This document shows, in pieces, positions 5,074-6,892 of a stretch of DNA of 6,892 nucleotides. Source of the DNA: Pseudorhodoplanes sp. (GTDB lineage Bacteria > Pseudomonadota > Alphaproteobacteria > Rhizobiales > Xanthobacteraceae). Every line of letters begins with the position of its first letter. The stretch's first letter is position 1. The position numbers and the translations under genes are program-made. The stretch is taken from NCBI GenBank assembly GCA_008933495.1, contig WBUW01000166.1, positions 1 through 6,892 of the forward strand. Reading direction: 5' to 3'. The notes under the pieces are model-generated. The model was not told the DNA's origin and did not search any database. It was given only the letters and a program-made list of their open reading frames with translations.

Positions 5074-5379
5074 ATGGTGGCCCGCATCTACAAACCCGCA
5101 AAGACGGCAATGCAATCCGGTTTCGCGCGCACCAGGCAATGGGTGCTCGACTTTGAGCCGGCGGCCGCGCGCTCGGTCGAACCGCTCATGGGCTGGACAT
5201 CGTCCACCGACATGGCGAGCCAGGTGCGGCTGCGCTTTGCGTCGCGCGAGGCGGCGGTCGCCTATTGCGAGCGGCACGGCATCGCCTTCCAGGTGTCCGA
5301 GCCGAAGGACCCGGCGCGCCGGCCGATGGCCTATTCCGACAATTTCGCGTTCCAGCGCCGCGGCCAGTGGACGCACTGA
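5074..5379 (+). CDS. NDUFS4-like accessory subunit of respiratory complex I (ETC complex I subunit family)
   Basis: A 101-residue homologue of the mitochondrial 18-kDa complex I subunit NDUFS4, found in alphaproteobacteria as an accessory subunit near the NADH-oxidising arm on the cytoplasmic side. Family hallmarks are clear: ARIYKPAKTAMQSG (3-16), WVLDFEP (23-29), PLMGWTSSTDMASQVRLRF (37-55), FQVSEP (72-77) and the C-terminal NFAFQRRGQWTH (90-101). Length is normal for the bacterial form, which lacks the mitochondrial presequence. The ATG at 5074 gives the family start MVARIY. The same frame is open further upstream, but that extension would lie inside tRNA-Pro. The ribosome binding site is weak (AGG too close to the start). 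The gene begins 43 bases after tRNA-Pro and may share its transcript; the main complex I genes are not in the window. Confidence 0.94.
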   Translation: MVARIYKPAKTAMQSGFARTRQWVLDFEPAAARSVEPLMGWTSSTDMASQVRLRFASREAAVAYCERHGIAFQVSEPKDPARRPMAYSDNFAFQRRGQWTH

Positions 5380-5416
5380 CGCGCGCTCGCGATGCCGGAC
5401 CGGCGCGGGCTTTGGC

Positions 5417-5488
5417 GCATGATGCCGAAAAGCGTGCAGCGGTTCTCGGAAAAGGTCATGCGCAAACAGGGAGCCGAAGCGGGATGAC
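5417..5488. repeat. Palindromic intergenic repeat of a rhizobial type
   Basis: The stretch GCATGATGCCGAAAAG, a spacer, then CGGTTCTCGGAAAAGGTCATGC (ends at 5461) is an imperfect palindrome. GCATGA pairs with TCATGC at the ends and CCGAAAA with TTCTCGG inside (one mismatch). It continues as CGCAAACAGGGAGCCGAAGC and GGGATGACGG to about 5488. I recognise this pattern (GCATGAT..CGAAAAG..TTTTCGGAAAAGATCATGC..GCGGGATGACG) as a dispersed element present in many copies in Bradyrhizobium and related genomes. It sits in the 132-base gap between two converging genes and could act as a bidirectional transcription end. Copy number cannot be judged from one window. Confidence 0.6.
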
Positions 5489-5511
5489 GGTCCGAGGAAA
5501 AGTCAGCCGCT

Positions 5512-6792
5512 TCAGGCCGTCAGCGCCGCGGGCTGGACCAGCGGGGCGGGCGCGTTGCGCCGTTCGGCGGCGCGCTGGCGCAGGAGCGAGGTCAGCCGCA
5601 CCTCCGGCATCGGCTGGCCGAGCAGATAGCCCTGGCCGAAATCGCACCTGAGCCCGACCAGCGTGGCGACCTCGCTCGCCTTTTCGAACCCGACGCCGGC
5701 CGCCATCGCGCCGTTCTGGTGCGCGAGCTCGATCACGTTCTTGCAGATGGCGCGCTTGTCGCCGTCGCTTGCGCAATCCCTGACGATCGACGGATCGATT
5801 TTCAGCTCGAAGAACGGCAGGCTCTCCGCCCGCGCCAAGACGTTAAAGCCGTGGCCGCAGCCGTCGATTGCCAGCCGCACATTGAAGGCCTCGCAGGTTT
5901 TGGCGAGCGCGGCCGCCCCCGGCACGTCGCGCAGCACGGACTTCTCCTTCAGGTCCACGGTCAGGCCGGGCCAGGCGGCGGGGTCGGGATGCCTGCCGGC
6001 GAGCAGCTCCTCGAGCGGCAACTGGGCCAGGATTTCCAGCGGCATATTGACGGACACGCGCACCTTGACGCCGAGCTTGCCGAGCACGGCGCTCATGCGC
6101 ACCGCGTCGAGCGCCGCGCGTTCGGCGAGCGCCAGGATGCTGGAATCGCGCGCGCCCGGCATGAAGGCATTGGGCAGAATGACGCCGTGCTGGGGATGGC
6201 GCGCGCGCGCAAACGACTCGATGCCGATCAGCCATCTGCGCTTGAGGTCGATCCTCGGCTGGTACCAGAACTCCACCCAGTTGCCGGCCAGCGCGTCGTC
6301 GAGAAGGATGCGTGCGGCGACCGGCGCCGGCATACCGAGGCCGAGTTCCTGCACGATTTTCTGAATCGTCGCGCACTCGAACGGCTTCTTGAGCGGATTG
6401 AGCATGCGCAGCCGCGGCGAGCCGCCGGAGGTCTTGACGTTCTCGATCACCGCGGTACCGCGTCCGCTCATCAGTTGCACGGCGCCGGCAAAATTCGCCC
6501 GCCCGAGCGCACGCACGCTTTCCACCGCGTCCGAAATGTCGAGCGGCACATTGATGAAGATGATGTCGGCCTTGCGCCGGCCGATCGCCGCCCGCAGCGA
6601 GTCGCCCTCGGCGAATTCCTCGCTGTCGATGCCCGCGCCCTGCATGATCAGCGAGATGAAATGACGGATGCTGGAATCCTCGTCGACGACAAAGCAGCAC
6701 GGCGTCTTGTCGCCGCCGGCGGCCGGCACGGCCACCACTTCGCCGGTCGGGGCGGTGGTTCCGGGGGCGGTGGCGTCTTGCGGCGTCGTCAT
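5512..6792 (-). CDS. Receiver-EAL domain protein with degenerate active sites in both domains
   Basis: A 426-residue cytoplasmic protein. After a low-complexity tail (1-30), residues 31-150 are a receiver-like domain: acidic cluster Asp37-Glu-Asp39, Ser109 in LMSG and Lys136 in LKKPF are kept, but the phosphoacceptor site reads FINVPLD with Asn81 in place of Asp. Residues about 165-405 are an EAL domain, the fold of cyclic-di-GMP phosphodiesterases. The signature is ESF (192-194) instead of EAL, the E-x-T-E stretch is DLKE (280-283), DDFG is DGCG (310-313), and EGVE is AGVG (365-368). Asn249, Lys331 and GQGYLLGQP (386-394) are kept. It is therefore probably a non-catalytic cyclic-di-GMP sensor or protein-interaction module. 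ATG 6792 is chosen; an upstream in-frame TTG at 6846 falls at or before the predicted transcript start. It converges on the complex I subunit gene. Confidence 0.9.
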   Translation of the reverse strand: MTTPQDATAPGTTAPTGEVVAVPAAGGDKTPCCFVVDEDSSIRHFISLIMQGAGIDSEEFAEGDSLRAAIGRRKADIIFINVPLDISDAVESVRALGRANFAGAVQLMSGRGTAVIENVKTSGGSPRLRMLNPLKKPFECATIQKIVQELGLGMPAPVAARILLDDALAGNWVEFWYQPRIDLKRRWLIGIESFARARHPQHGVILPNAFMPGARDSSILALAERAALDAVRMSAVLGKLGVKVRVSVNMPLEILAQLPLEELLAGRHPDPAAWPGLTVDLKEKSVLRDVPGAAALAKTCEAFNVRLAIDGCGHGFNVLARAESLPFFELKIDPSIVRDCASDGDKRAICKNVIELAHQNGAMAAGVGFEKASEVATLVGLRCDFGQGYLLGQPMPEVRLTSLLRQRAAERRNAPAPLVQPAALTA

Positions 6793-6848
6793 GCGCGAAG
6801 GTGACCTGGGGTCGGCGGCTCGTGGAACCCCCAATCTCGCGAACAAGG

Positions 6849-6876
6849 CTTAAAGTTGAGTTTCGGCGGCGGCCAA
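6849..6876 (-). promoter_or_regulatory. Candidate promoter of the receiver-EAL gene
   Basis: On the minus strand, TTGGCC (6876-6871) and TTTAAG (6854-6849) are 16 bases apart, each with four of six consensus positions. Transcription would start near 6842, giving a leader of about 50 bases before ATG 6792 and excluding the TTG at 6846. Only the sequence match supports it. Confidence 0.35.
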
Positions 6877-6892
6877 ATCCGGCAGGGCGCGC

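Noticed and set aside
5719..6804. A 361-codon plus-strand frame under the receiver-EAL gene
   Set aside because: It is antisense to an unmistakable receiver-EAL protein, with His/Arg/Gln-rich composition typical of an antisense frame.
6793..6846. TTG start extending the receiver-EAL protein by 18 residues
   Set aside because: There is no Shine-Dalgarno site, the start is a rare codon, and the position lies at or before the predicted transcription start.
1..6892. CRISPR arrays, insertion sequences, phage genes, toxin-antitoxin pairs or tRNA-linked attachment sites
   Set aside because: No direct repeat array, transposase or integrase motif, or duplicated tRNA 3' end was seen; both tRNA genes are flanked by ordinary core genes.

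Overview
This is GC-rich DNA (high third-position GC in every gene) that fits an alphaproteobacterium, most likely of the order Hyphomicrobiales (the Bradyrhizobium/Rhodopseudomonas/Xanthobacteraceae neighbourhood). The pointers are a two-cold-shock-domain protein of the alphaproteobacterial type, an NDUFS4-like complex I accessory subunit (shared by mitochondria and alphaproteobacteria), a Ni-type glyoxalase I that resembles rhizobial versions, and an intergenic palindromic repeat I recognise from rhizobial genomes. Genus-level placement is inference.

Layout. (1) 3-1649, plus strand: a two-gene redox operon. The first gene, cut by the left edge, encodes a membrane protein with a ferric-reductase-like helix and a C-terminal Rieske [2Fe-2S] domain. 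The second fuses a Rieske domain to a flavodoxin-fold NAD(P)H:FMN reductase domain. (2) 1682-1968, minus strand: a 36-residue single-helix membrane protein with a good Shine-Dalgarno site, and tRNA-Glu(UUC). (3) 2037-3446: divergently arranged glyoxalase I (minus) and sirtuin deacetylase (plus), with candidate promoters between them; the sirtuin transcript may be leaderless. (4) 3600-5379, plus strand: the two-CSD cold shock protein, an exported DUF192 protein, tRNA-Pro(UGG) and the NDUFS4-like subunit. (5) 5417-5488: a palindromic dispersed repeat in the convergent gap. (6) 5512-6792, minus strand: a receiver-EAL protein in which both active sites look degenerate.

Most of the window is core-genome housekeeping. 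No mobile element, CRISPR array or phage gene is visible. The least ordinary items are the Rieske / Rieske-flavodoxin pair, which could form an electron-transfer chain from a membrane b-haem or soluble NAD(P)H, the receiver-EAL protein predicted to be enzymatically dead in both domains, and the unlisted small membrane protein. None of these can be called a new system from sequence alone.
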